Source: Enhydrobacter sp.
GTDB lineage: Bacteria; Pseudomonadota; Alphaproteobacteria; Reyranellales; Reyranellaceae
Reading direction: 5' to 3'
Length of the DNA stretch: 32,465 nt
Assembly: GCA_026126105.1 (NCBI GenBank)
Contig: JAHCJV010000071.1
Location: forward strand, 1-32,465
The notes under the pieces were generated by a model. That model was given only the letters and a program-made list of their open reading frames with translations, searched no databases and was not told where the DNA came from. A program made the position numbers and the translations under genes. Shown here in pieces: positions 15,756-24,089 of the stretch. Within the stretch, counting starts at the first letter, position 1; every line of letters starts with the position of its first letter.

Positions 15756-17404
15756 CAATCCCTCAATAGCGTCGCTTCGAGGGGTGCCCGGCCGCGGATC
15801 ATGTCGGCGGCCTTCTCGGCGATCATCAGCACCGAGGCGTTGAGGTTGGCGGACGGCATGGTCGGCATGATCGAGGCATCGACCACCCGCAGGGCCTCAA
15901 GGCCACGAACCCGGAGCTGATCGTCGACCACCGCCGTCGGATCCGTGTCCGGCGCCATGCGGCAGGTGCCCATCAGATGGAAGGTGGTCGTGCCGCGCTG
16001 CTTGGCCGCCGTCATCAGGTCCTCGTCGCTCTGCGCCTGGGGACCGGGGAACTCCTCGCGATCATAGTACTTGCTGAGCGCCGGCGAATGGAGCAGGCGG
16101 CGTGCCAGCTTCATCCCTGCGAGCAGCACCTGCCGGTCGCTTTCGGCCGCCAGGTAGTTGGGCTGGATCAGCGGCGCGGCAAAGGGATCCGCCGACTGTG
16201 CGCGCACCCAGCCGATGCTGTCGGGACGCTGCTGCCAGGACGCGATCGTCATGCCCGGAAAGTCGTCGAGCTTCGACTGCACGCCTTCCTTGTAGCTCGC
16301 CGGCGTGAAGGTGAGTTGAAGGTCGTAGTTGTCGACCCGTTCGTCGGACTTCCAGAAGACGTACACCAGAGTCGGATTGAGCGAGAGTATGCCCTTGCGC
16401 GACATGGCGTACTTCAGCACCTCGCCGACGAGCTTGATGCCATGCGACAGCTCGTTGATTGTCTCGGCATTCTTGACCCGCGCCACGAAGCGCGGCGCGT
16501 AGTGATCGCGCAGGTTCTCCCCGACACCGCGCAGCTCGTGCTTCACCGCAATGCCGAGCTCGCCCAGCAGGGCGGCCGGGCCCACGCCCGAGACCTGCAG
16601 CAGCTGCGGGCTGTTCACCGCGCCGCCGCACAGGATCACTTCTTTCGCAGCCCGCACCTCCATCGGGGTGCCGTTCCGCCCGCCCTTGTTGTAGCGAATG
16701 CCGACTGCACGCTTGCCTTCGAGCACGACGGAGGTCGCGTGGGCGTGTGTGCGCACCGTGAGGTTCGACCGCTTCATCGCCGGCTTCAGGTAGCCGCGCG
16801 CGGCGCTCACCCGGCGGCCGTTCTGCACGATGCGCTGGACGTAGCTGACGCCCGCCTGCTGGGCACCGTTGTAATCGCGGTTGCGGGGGATGCCGAGCTG
16901 CTGGGCGCCCTCGATGAAGGCCTCGCAGATCGGATCGCGCCAGTCGAGATCGTTGATCGGCAGGTGGCCGTCCTTGCCGCGGAAGGTGTCGTCGTCGGCC
17001 ACGGCGTCGGACGCCATGCGCCGCTCGCTGCGTCTAAAGTAGGGCAGGACATCGGAATAGCCCCAGCCGCGATTGCCGCGTTGCGCCCAGCCGTCGAAGT
17101 CGAGCCGCTGGCCGCGATTGTAGATGTGGCCGTTGATCGAGCTCGACCCCCCGAGCGTCTTACCGCGCGGCGCGGCGATGCGCCGGCCGCCGGTCCATTC
17201 GCTGGGCTCGGACGTGTAGAGCCAGTTCACGCTGGGATTGACCAGCGTGTACATGAAGCCGGCCGGGATATGGATGAACGGATGCCAATCGCGCGGCCCC
17301 GCCTCGAGCACGCAGACCGTCGTCCTGCCGTCCTCGCTCAGCCGGTTGGCGAGCACGCTGCCGGCCGAGCCGGCACCCACGATCACGTAGTCGAAAGTCT
17401 CCAT
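15755..17404 (-). CDS. GMC-family FAD oxidoreductase (choline dehydrogenase-like)
   Basis: It is a flavoprotein that oxidises an alcohol, typically primary or polyol, to an aldehyde or ketone. Residues 5-20 contain the FAD dinucleotide fold motif VIVGAGSAGSVLANRL. The GMC signature near residue 80 reads GKTLGGSSSINGHIYNRG, and a second signature, GGAVNSPQLLQVSGVGP, follows near residue 260. The C-terminal active-site region has TTFHLMGTCRM and VVDASIMPTMPSANLNASVLMIAEKAAD. The 549-residue length is normal. It is close to BetA and alcohol dehydrogenase AlkJ types, but the substrate cannot be read from sequence. It starts the GMC-DUF1304-esterase unit and is divergent from the NTF2-like gene over 65 bases. 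Confidence 0.93.
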   Translation of the reverse strand: METFDYVIVGAGSAGSVLANRLSEDGRTTVCVLEAGPRDWHPFIHIPAGFMYTLVNPSVNWLYTSEPSEWTGGRRIAAPRGKTLGGSSSINGHIYNRGQRLDFDGWAQRGNRGWGYSDVLPYFRRSERRMASDAVADDDTFRGKDGHLPINDLDWRDPICEAFIEGAQQLGIPRNRDYNGAQQAGVSYVQRIVQNGRRVSAARGYLKPAMKRSNLTVRTHAHATSVVLEGKRAVGIRYNKGGRNGTPMEVRAAKEVILCGGAVNSPQLLQVSGVGPAALLGELGIAVKHELRGVGENLRDHYAPRFVARVKNAETINELSHGIKLVGEVLKYAMSRKGILSLNPTLVYVFWKSDERVDNYDLQLTFTPASYKEGVQSKLDDFPGMTIASWQQRPDSIGWVRAQSADPFAAPLIQPNYLAAESDRQVLLAGMKLARRLLHSPALSKYYDREEFPGPQAQSDEDLMTAAKQRGTTTFHLMGTCRMAPDTDPTAVVDDQLRVRGLEALRVVDASIMPTMPSANLNASVLMIAEKAADMIRGRAPLEATLLRD

Positions 17405-17469
17405 ACCCAGCCTTTAGCAATCGCCCCGATGAATGGCTATTCTCCTCCCCGGCAACCGGGGGAGGCAAC

Positions 17470-18015
17470 ATGTCGGACATCGATCTCGTCGCTTTGTGGG
17501 AGGCTCATTGCCGGCACGAATTCGAGACCCGGGACGTCGACGCTACAATGGCGACGATGGTCGCCGCGCCGTACGTGAACCACGTGCCGACCATGACCGG
17601 CGGCGTCGGTCACGACCAGCTCAAGCGATTCTACAAGTACCACTTCATCGGCGGCAATCCCCCGGACACGGGATTGAAGCCGGTGAGCCGCACCGTGGGT
17701 GCCGACCAGATCGTCGACGAGATGATCTTCAGCTTCACCCACACCAGCGAGATCGACTGGATGCTGCCGGGCGTTCCGCCTACCGGCCGGAAGGTCGAGA
17801 TTCCGCTGGTCGCCATCGTGCGATTCGTCGGAGACAAGGTGGCCCATGAGCATATCTATTGGGATCAGGCGTCAGTGCTGGTGCAGGTCGGCCTGCTCGA
17901 TCCGAAGGGCCTGCCGGTCGCCGGCGCCGAGACGGCCGCCAAGGTCGTCGATGCGACCCGGCTTAGCAACGAGTTGATGACGCGCTGGAGTTCCAGTGCG
18001 GACAAGCCGATCTAG
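17470..18015 (+). CDS. NTF2/SnoaL-like fold protein
   Basis: The 181-residue protein resembles SnoaL-like NTF2-fold proteins, which include small isomerases, cyclases and ligand-binding proteins. The pattern is an N-terminal helix (ALWEAHCRHEFETRDVDATMATM), a conserved pocket segment PYVNHVPTMTGGVGHDQLKRFY, and late strands IPLVAIVRFVGDKVAHEHIYWDQASVL. No single catalytic residue can be assigned. GGGGGAGG at about 17457-17464 gives an excellent ribosome-binding site for the ATG. The gene lies 17 bases before the isocitrate-lyase-like gene, so the two probably share a transcript and perhaps a degradative pathway. Confidence 0.75.
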   Translation: MSDIDLVALWEAHCRHEFETRDVDATMATMVAAPYVNHVPTMTGGVGHDQLKRFYKYHFIGGNPPDTGLKPVSRTVGADQIVDEMIFSFTHTSEIDWMLPGVPPTGRKVEIPLVAIVRFVGDKVAHEHIYWDQASVLVQVGLLDPKGLPVAGAETAAKVVDATRLSNELMTRWSSSADKPI

Positions 18016-18032
18016 CAACAGGGGAGAGGGAC

Positions 18033-18899
18033 ATGACGAGCGCACCTGATCGTTTGCGGGCCATTCTGAAGGAGCCCGGTTTGCTGGTGATGCCGGCGGT
18101 GTGGGACGGGCTGACGGCCAAGCTCACCTTCGAAGCCGGCTTCAAGACCGCCTTCCTGTCGGGCTCATGCGTGGCGGCGAGCCGGCTTGGCGGCCCGGAT
18201 CTCGATCTTGTCTCGTTCGGCGAGATGTTCGATTCCTTCAATATGGTGCGCGGTGCAGCGCCCGACCTGATCGTGCTGGCCGACGGCGACCACGGCCATG
18301 GCAATGCCATGAACGTGCAGCGCACGGTGAGCAGCTATGGCCGCGCCGGCGCGGGCGCCGTGCTGATCGAGGACAAGATCACGCCGCGCGCCTTGACTGC
18401 TGCGGGCAAGCCCTGCCTGCCGCGCGAGGAAGCGCGCATGAAGATCCGTGCGGCTGTCCAGGCCGCCAAGGAATCGGGCGTGCTGGTGATGGCCCGGACC
18501 GACTGCCGCCCGACCCAGGGCATCGACGAGGCCGTCGCGCGCATCGAGATGTTCGTCGCGGAGGGTGCCGACATCCTGTTCCTCGACTCGCCGGCCGACG
18601 ACGAAGAGATCAAGCGTGGCATCGCCGCCGCCAAGGGCCGCCCGAGCTTCGCCGTGCTGTCGCCCGGTGCCCCGCGCGCGACGCCGTCCCAGACGGAGGC
18701 CGCCAAGCTCGGCTTCAAGATCGGCACCTACCCGACGGGGATGCTCGCACCCGCGGCTGCCGGCATGAAGGCCGGTCTGGCGGCGTTGAAGGCCGGCGAG
18801 GCGGAAGCCAAGGAGGCGATGCCGCCGCCCGAACTGCGCACGCTGCTCGGTTACCCGGACTACGACACCAGGGCCAAGCCGTTCATCGTGAAGGGCTGA
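18033..18899 (+). CDS. Isocitrate lyase/PEP mutase superfamily protein
   Basis: The 288-residue TIM-barrel protein aligns by eye with methylisocitrate lyase, carboxyvinyl-carboxyphosphonate mutase and oxaloacetate decarboxylase/hydrolase-like enzymes. Visible family motifs are MPAVWDGLTAKL, FLSGSCVAASRLGGPD, the Mg-binding ADGDHGHGNAMNV (Asp84, Asp86) and VLIEDK (Glu113, Asp114). MARTDCRPTQGIDEAVAR is also present. True lyases carry a catalytic Cys in a KKCGH or KRCGH loop after the ED motif; here the loop reads PRALTAAGK and has no Cys. A lyase role is therefore unlikely, and a decarboxylase, hydrolase or mutase is more plausible. GGGGAGAGGG before the ATG is a strong ribosome-binding site. 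Transcription ends at a hairpin at 18912-18934. Confidence 0.85.
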   Translation: MTSAPDRLRAILKEPGLLVMPAVWDGLTAKLTFEAGFKTAFLSGSCVAASRLGGPDLDLVSFGEMFDSFNMVRGAAPDLIVLADGDHGHGNAMNVQRTVSSYGRAGAGAVLIEDKITPRALTAAGKPCLPREEARMKIRAAVQAAKESGVLVMARTDCRPTQGIDEAVARIEMFVAEGADILFLDSPADDEEIKRGIAAAKGRPSFAVLSPGAPRATPSQTEAAKLGFKIGTYPTGMLAPAAAGMKAGLAALKAGEAEAKEAMPPPELRTLLGYPDYDTRAKPFIVKG

Positions 18900-18911
18900 G
18901 GCCCCTTTCTT

Positions 18912-18934
18912 CTCCCCGCGCTCCGCGCGGGGAG
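18912..18934. terminator. Perfect hairpin between convergent genes
   Basis: A 10-bp perfect stem (CTCCCCGCGC with GCGCGGGGAG) closes on a 3-base loop. It is extended by a T-G and a T-A pair to about 12 bp. It fills the 40-base gap between the convergent isocitrate-lyase-like and GST genes and is well placed as a bidirectional terminator. A pyrimidine-rich CCCCTTTCTTC tract precedes it, so the GST transcript would have a purine-rich tract after the stem; neither side ends in a clean U run. It resembles short dispersed hairpins often seen after alphaproteobacterial genes. Confidence 0.65.
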
Positions 18935-18939
18935 GAAGG

Positions 18940-19692
18940 TCAGGTCTTCGCCAGCTCGTCCTGGAAGCCCTCGATGCGGGCCGTGGCGAAGGCGGGGCGG
19001 GCCTGGATCGAGGCCCACCATTCGGCGACCCGGGGATGGCGCCCGGGCGCCATCTCGTCGGGGGCGATCTCCTCGTCAATGCGCTTGATGAACGGCACGA
19101 CGGCGATGTCTGCGATCGAATACGCGTCGCCGGCGAGCCATCGGGTCTGCCGCATCGTGTCTTCCATCTTGTCGAGCATCGCCACCAGCCTGCCGCGCGC
19201 CGTCGCCCGCTCTTCCTCGGTATAGGGCTTGCGGGCGGCGCGGATCCAAGCCTCCTGCCGCTCCTTGCTCGGGACCTTTTTCAGTTTCTCGGCCAGCTCG
19301 GCGTCAGACCACGTGGCGGCGACCTTGGCCAACGAGTGGACCCAGTTGAAGATGATCAGATTGCCGATGCGCTCGTCGGCATAGCGGATCCAGTTGCGCA
19401 TCACGGCGCGCTGGTAGGGATCGGCAGGCCTGAGCGGCGGATCGGGATAGGCCTCGTCGAGATACTCGCAGATCGTGCCGCTCTCGTAGAGCGAGCGGCC
19501 GTCGGCCAGGATCAAGGTCGGGATGACCCCGTTTGGATTGATTTTCAGGTACTCGGGCGAATGGTGCTCCATGCTCATCATGTCGACGAGATGGCTCTGG
19601 AAGCCGAGGCCCTTCTCGGCGAGACACAAGCGCACGCGGCGCGAAGCGCTCGATCTCCAGGCGTGATGCAACACCAACATGCGGTAGCTCAT
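18940..19692 (-). CDS. Glutathione S-transferase family protein
   Basis: This is a predicted cytosolic GST. Residues 1-80 form a thioredoxin-like domain beginning MLVLHHAWRSSASRRVRLCLAEKGL. NPNGVIPTLILADGRSLYESGTICEYLDEAYP is the glutathione-binding part, where the cis-Pro of VIPTL and the ES pair contact the gamma-glutamyl group. The all-helical C-terminal domain follows, with AGDAYSIADIAVVPFIKRI. The likely catalytic residue is a Ser in the WRSSASRR segment. The ATG at 19692 is chosen; a TTG three codons upstream and an ATG four codons downstream remain possible. The substrate is unknown. It is monocistronic and convergent with the isocitrate-lyase-like gene. Confidence 0.88.
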   Translation of the reverse strand: MSYRMLVLHHAWRSSASRRVRLCLAEKGLGFQSHLVDMMSMEHHSPEYLKINPNGVIPTLILADGRSLYESGTICEYLDEAYPDPPLRPADPYQRAVMRNWIRYADERIGNLIIFNWVHSLAKVAATWSDAELAEKLKKVPSKERQEAWIRAARKPYTEEERATARGRLVAMLDKMEDTMRQTRWLAGDAYSIADIAVVPFIKRIDEEIAPDEMAPGRHPRVAEWWASIQARPAFATARIEGFQDELAKT

Positions 19693-19905
19693 TCCATGCA
19701 ATGTTCGCTCGCGGGCCGGGCGCCACTCCGGCTGGCCATATTTTGCTACCTACGCACCGTGAGGTCATGGCCGCTGGCTGACGGATTTCCGCTCTTGGGT
19801 CTCTTTCCCTCCCCTCGGCTCCCGTGCGTTTAGCTGCGTGTCTGCCTTCCACGCCGCCGCGAGTACCCTCTTCTTAGGGCGCAAAGTGACTTTGTGAAAT
19901 CCCGG
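19693..19905. other. Intergenic region between treY and GST with a short palindrome
   Basis: This 213-base spacer lies downstream of treY and upstream of the GST gene, both on the minus strand, so it should hold the treY terminator and GST promoter. A perfect palindrome CAAAGT-G-ACTTTG lies at 19882-19894, 12 bases after the treY stop in the direction of transcription. It could be an operator or a short terminator stem, but no U run follows. No ORF is credible here. Confidence 0.35.
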
Positions 19906-22248
19906 TTACGGTTTGCGTGTGGAAAAAAGAGCGACTGGCCAGCGAGGGAAGATTTGCTGCAATGCGACATTTCCCGATGTGATCGGCGCTATCCGGTCAT
20001 CGAGCGCGCTGAACAGCGTCAGTTCCTTCACAAAGGCGAGTCGGGTGCCCTGAAGGTCGAGAGCCAGATCGGCAGGGTTCCGGATCAGGGCGCGTGGCAG
20101 GCGCGGCATCACTGCCAAAACTGCGTCCGACTGGTGCCGGCGGACGAACGCGACGATGTGATTGGCGAGGGGGCCCTCGATCGTAGCCGGTTCGTAGCTA
20201 CCGTCGGCGAACAGGTCGGGAAGCGCGGCCCGAAGGGCAAGTGCCTGCACGATCAATCTCTGCTTGATCGCGCCGTCGCGCCATCTCGCGAGCGTGACCT
20301 CGGCACCAAGCATCTTCTGGCGAAGCGCAAAGTCGACGGGACGGCGATTGTCCGGGTCGACGAGGCTGAAGTCCCAGAGCTCTGTTCCTTGATAGAGGTC
20401 GGGCACGCCGGGCGCGGTCAGGCGCAGCAAGGTCTGGGCGAGGCCGTTCACGGCGCCGGCCGGCGCGATCTCCTGAATGAAGGCAAATATCTCGGTGCGC
20501 AGCGCCAGGGCTGCCTCGTCGACGATCAGTCGATGGAGAAGCTCTTGCGCGGCGTTCTCGTAACCGAGGTTCGGATCGGTCCAATCGCTTTCCAACTTGG
20601 CCTCGCGCAGCGCCTTTTGCTGCCAGCCGGCGAGCCGCTGGGCGAACGCGGCGCGGCCCACCGTGTCTTCGAGTGTCAGGTCTAGCGGCCAGGCGCCGAC
20701 GATCATCTGCAACAGCATCGCGATGTCGCCGGGGTCGGGCATGCCCTCGGTGCGCAGCGGGGCACACTGCTCGACCCAATGCGCTTGGCGCTGGGTCCAC
20801 TCCGCGGGTTTCTCGCTGAGCACCGCGAGGCGGGCGCGCAGATCTTCACCACGCTTGTGATCGTGCGTGGCGGTGGCGAGCATGCCGTGCGGCTGCGTCG
20901 CTTGCCGGCGCTGCATGCGGGCATGGAAATCGGCCGCCGTGTCGCCGAAGCGTTCGACGTCGAAGCCGACGTCGTTGCGCGAGAGCAGCCGGCCGTAGCG
21001 ATAGAAGGCGGTGTCCTCGACCGACTTGGCGGCAACCGGTGAGCTCAACTGCTGGAAGCGGGTGACGGGGCCACCCGGCTTGCGCATCCGGTCGTGCAGC
21101 CAGTCGATCACCCAGCGGTCGCCGGGCAGGCCGCTCCTCTTCGCCGCGTCGGCCGCATGTTTCAGATATGGCTCGTCGCCAGCCGTGCCGTATCCGCGAT
21201 AGACCGGAAAGTGCACCAGCATCTCGGTCAAGGCCCGGCGCAGGGCCGGTCGGCTGAGATCCTGGTTCTCCTCCTCATCGAACGCCGCGACGCACGCTTC
21301 GAGCGGAGCCGAAAAGCTACGGGCGATGATTTCCCGGCGCGCTGCTTCCTCCTCGCTCCCGAACTCGGCTGGTCGGCCGCTCAGCGCGGCCCACGCCCTT
21401 GCGAGCACCGGCTCGGCCGCAGGGTCGTGCTGCAGCGCGCTCGCCTCGTCCATGAAATCGTAGCCGGTGGTGCCGTCGCAACCCCACTCGACCGGCAGGG
21501 TCTCGCCGCGCAGCAGGATCTTCTCGACGACGAGATAGGGCCGGCCGGGGTTCGTCGGATCGAGCCGGTGACGGAGCCTGCGGCAGTAGGCGGCCGGATC
21601 GGAGAGGCCATCCACATGGTCGACCCGGACGCCGTCGATCATGCCCTCGGCATAAAGACGCGCAATCATGGCATGCACGGCCTCGAACGTCTCGTCGTTC
21701 TCCATGCGCAGGCAAACGAGCTCATTGACGTCGAAGAAGCGCCGCCAGTTGATGCAATCGCTGGCGGTGCGCCACCAGCCCAGACGATACGCGCCAGGTT
21801 TCGGCAGATTCAGACCGTCGATCTCGTCCGGCCGGACTTCGGCGGTTGGCTTGCCGAGCCACGGGAGGAAAACCTTGCCTTCCTTCCAGTCGATGTCGAA
21901 GTAGCCGGCGTAACGGCTCGCCTGGCCGTTGCGTAACACGTCGGCCCACCACGCGTTCTCCAGCGTCGCAGCCATGTGGTTGGGCACGATGTCGAGGATC
22001 AGGCCGAGTTTCTCGCGGCGCAGTGCGTCGACGAGGCGCTTTAGGGCCGGTTCGCCGCCCAGTTCCGCATTTACTTGCGTCGGGTCTGTGACGTCATAGC
22101 CGTGCAGTGAGCCCGCACGCGCGGTCGTGATCGGGGAGGCGTAGAGGTGGCTGACCCCGAGCGCGGCGAAGTAAGGCACCAGGGCTTCGGCGTCGGCGAA
22201 GGTGAATCCCTTGTGGAACTGCAGGCGAAGCGTGGCGCGCGGTGTCAT
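19906..22248 (-). CDS. treY: Maltooligosyltrehalose synthase TreY
   Basis: It isomerises the reducing-end alpha-1,4 link of maltodextrins to alpha,alpha-1,1, giving maltooligosyl trehalose, the substrate of TreZ. The 780-residue GH13 protein starts TLRLQFHKGFTFADAEALVPY and continues with HLYASPI and GSLHGYDVTDPTQVN. LDIVPNHMA (residues 86-93), DGVRVDHVDGLSDP with nucleophile Asp210, VVEKIL with acid/base Glu242 and GTTGYDFMDE follow. THDHKRGEDLRARL lies further on. The frame is open upstream to 22623, but that part overlaps malQ and is not protein-like. The ATG at 22248 overlaps the malQ stop as ATGA. It is the last gene of the operon. Confidence 0.95.
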   Translation of the reverse strand: MTPRATLRLQFHKGFTFADAEALVPYFAALGVSHLYASPITTARAGSLHGYDVTDPTQVNAELGGEPALKRLVDALRREKLGLILDIVPNHMAATLENAWWADVLRNGQASRYAGYFDIDWKEGKVFLPWLGKPTAEVRPDEIDGLNLPKPGAYRLGWWRTASDCINWRRFFDVNELVCLRMENDETFEAVHAMIARLYAEGMIDGVRVDHVDGLSDPAAYCRRLRHRLDPTNPGRPYLVVEKILLRGETLPVEWGCDGTTGYDFMDEASALQHDPAAEPVLARAWAALSGRPAEFGSEEEAARREIIARSFSAPLEACVAAFDEEENQDLSRPALRRALTEMLVHFPVYRGYGTAGDEPYLKHAADAAKRSGLPGDRWVIDWLHDRMRKPGGPVTRFQQLSSPVAAKSVEDTAFYRYGRLLSRNDVGFDVERFGDTAADFHARMQRRQATQPHGMLATATHDHKRGEDLRARLAVLSEKPAEWTQRQAHWVEQCAPLRTEGMPDPGDIAMLLQMIVGAWPLDLTLEDTVGRAAFAQRLAGWQQKALREAKLESDWTDPNLGYENAAQELLHRLIVDEAALALRTEIFAFIQEIAPAGAVNGLAQTLLRLTAPGVPDLYQGTELWDFSLVDPDNRRPVDFALRQKMLGAEVTLARWRDGAIKQRLIVQALALRAALPDLFADGSYEPATIEGPLANHIVAFVRRHQSDAVLAVMPRLPRALIRNPADLALDLQGTRLAFVKELTLFSALDDRIAPITSGNVALQQIFPRWPVALFSTRKP

Positions 22249-24089
22249 GACGACCGTCTTTCCTTCAGAAGCCGCAGTCGCTTTTCGGCTCCGGGCTGCC
22301 GCAGCATCTCGTCCGCGGGATCGCGAAAGCGACGGCGCCAGTTTGGATGCTGGTCGATCGTGCCAGGCAAATTCGGCTGCTCGGCGACGCCCATGATGTC
22401 CTCCAGCGGCACGATCGCCAATGACCCGCGCGCCTGGCCCACGAAGGCCACAGCCGCATCGACAACCGCATCGGTCGCGTCTGGCCCCGGTGCGGCGCCG
22501 CCGGCGACACCGGCGTCGGTGAAGGCCTGCCACAGGGCGGCGCGTTCGGCCGGCCTCTGCGTGATTTCCGACTCCTCGACGGTGCCGATGCCGCGACGCA
22601 GCTCGAGGTCGGCCCCCCGCCACCAGCCCGCCGCGGTCGGGAGGTCATGCGTCGTCGTCATCGCGACCGCATCCGATCGCCACTCGTGGGGTGCCAGGAA
22701 ACGCTCGCGGTCGCGTTGGAACCAGAGCACGTCCATGCCGGCGATGCCCGCTTCGCGGCAGCGAGCCTGGAAAGACTGGGGTACCGTTCCGAGGTCTTCG
22801 CCGATCACGATCGCTCTGTGCCGATGCGATTCCAGCGCCAGCAGCCGCAACAGGTCGTCGAGGGGGTAGGATACATAAGCCCCCTCCGAAGGGGGTGCCC
22901 CGTGCGGCACGAGCCAGAGGCGCATCAGACCCATCGCATGATCTATCCGCACGCCGCCCGCGTGGCGCATGTTGGCGCGCAGGGTTGCGATGAACGGCGC
23001 GAAGCCGCCGGCGACGAGGGCCTGCGGCGAGAACGAGGTGATGCCCCAGTCCTGGCCCTGCGGGTTGAATATGTCCGGCGGTGCGCCGATGCCGAGACCG
23101 GTGAGGAACTGGCGCGGAGCGGCGCCGACCTGCGCGCCGCTGCCGTCGAGACCGATCGCCAGATCGCTGATCAGGCCGATCCGCATGCCGGCGTCCTTCG
23201 CCGCCTTCTGCGCCGCGGCGAAGGCACCATCGGCCAGCCACTGGAGGAAAGCGTAATAGCGCGGATCGCCTCCGTTTCGAGCCTCGAAGACGGCATGGCC
23301 CTCGAGCTCCGGGCCGCCCTCCCTGATGAAGGACTCGAAGGCCGGTGCGCGCGAAGAGTCGCTGTTGCTGAAATCGTCGTACAACCGACGGAGCAGGGCG
23401 TACTTCCGTCGCGCGGCGCTCGGCCAGTCGATCAGGGGCTGGTCGGGCTCGGTCTCGATTTCCACGCGATGCTCGCCCAGCACGGTGACGGGATCGATCA
23501 GCAAGGGATTGAGGAACAAGCGGCTGGAGGGCGAGTAGGGGCTGAAGCGGGTCGCATCGTCCGGGAACAGGGCGTGGGTCGGGCTGAGCGCCAGGGCGTC
23601 GGCGCCTTGTGTGGCCGCCTCCCGAGCGAGCATGGCAAGGGCGGTCGTATCGCCGACGCCGCCGTCGTCGGCACGCTTCAGGCCGTAGAGCTGCACAGCT
23701 AAACCCCAAAGCTTTTGTCCGGGCGCGATGTCGTCGACCGTAATGCAGCGCGGCGGCGCAACCGCGAGCGTGATCTCGCGCTCCGCGTAGCGCAGCGTGT
23801 GGTAGCCGGTTGCGTCGATCGGCGGAACGGTTGAGTGAAGACGAAGAGATTGGCGCGAGCCGTCCTCTAGCACGAGTTCGGCCGGCCCCTCGGCGGCGAT
23901 CTCGATTGGCTGCCCCACCGTTGCCGTGAACAGTGGTGGCGAGGCCTGAGGTGGTTCGCCGTCGCCCAGCGCCTCAAGGATGCGCGCGAGGGATGCGACG
24001 GACACGCGTTGAGGTCGGCCGGTTGCATCGGTCCAGTCGATTGCGATTCCGGCTTTGCGGGCCTGGGCGAGTATCGTCTCGTCGTTCAC
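22245..24089 (-). CDS. malQ: 4-alpha-glucanotransferase MalQ
   Basis: It moves maltosyl and longer glucan segments between chains, reshaping linear dextrins released by GlgX so that TreY can use them. The 614-residue protein is GH77: LWGLAVQLYGLKRADDGGVGD near residues 128-147, GLISDLAIGLDGSG near 305, and FNPQGQDWGITSFSP near 341. RIDHAMGLMRLW carries nucleophile Asp383, and IGEDLGTVP carries acid/base Glu431. TTHDLPTAAGWW follows. The first ~110 residues form a beta-rich N-terminal extension common in bacterial MalQ. The GTG start at 24089 overlaps the treZ stop (GTGA), and its stop overlaps treY (ATGA). Confidence 0.94.
   Translation of the reverse strand: MNDETILAQARKAGIAIDWTDATGRPQRVSVASLARILEALGDGEPPQASPPLFTATVGQPIEIAAEGPAELVLEDGSRQSLRLHSTVPPIDATGYHTLRYAEREITLAVAPPRCITVDDIAPGQKLWGLAVQLYGLKRADDGGVGDTTALAMLAREAATQGADALALSPTHALFPDDATRFSPYSPSSRLFLNPLLIDPVTVLGEHRVEIETEPDQPLIDWPSAARRKYALLRRLYDDFSNSDSSRAPAFESFIREGGPELEGHAVFEARNGGDPRYYAFLQWLADGAFAAAQKAAKDAGMRIGLISDLAIGLDGSGAQVGAAPRQFLTGLGIGAPPDIFNPQGQDWGITSFSPQALVAGGFAPFIATLRANMRHAGGVRIDHAMGLMRLWLVPHGAPPSEGAYVSYPLDDLLRLLALESHRHRAIVIGEDLGTVPQSFQARCREAGIAGMDVLWFQRDRERFLAPHEWRSDAVAMTTTHDLPTAAGWWRGADLELRRGIGTVEESEITQRPAERAALWQAFTDAGVAGGAAPGPDATDAVVDAAVAFVGQARGSLAIVPLEDIMGVAEQPNLPGTIDQHPNWRRRFRDPADEMLRQPGAEKRLRLLKERRSS

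Noticed and set aside
15977..17578. A 533-codon plus-strand frame opposite the GMC oxidoreductase
   Set aside because: Low-complexity Arg/His/Ala-rich translation without a domain; the minus-strand GMC gene is complete and convincing.
22249..22623. N-terminal extension of TreY
   Set aside because: It is Arg/Gly-rich and overlaps the malQ coding region; normal TreY begins at the ATGA junction at 22248.
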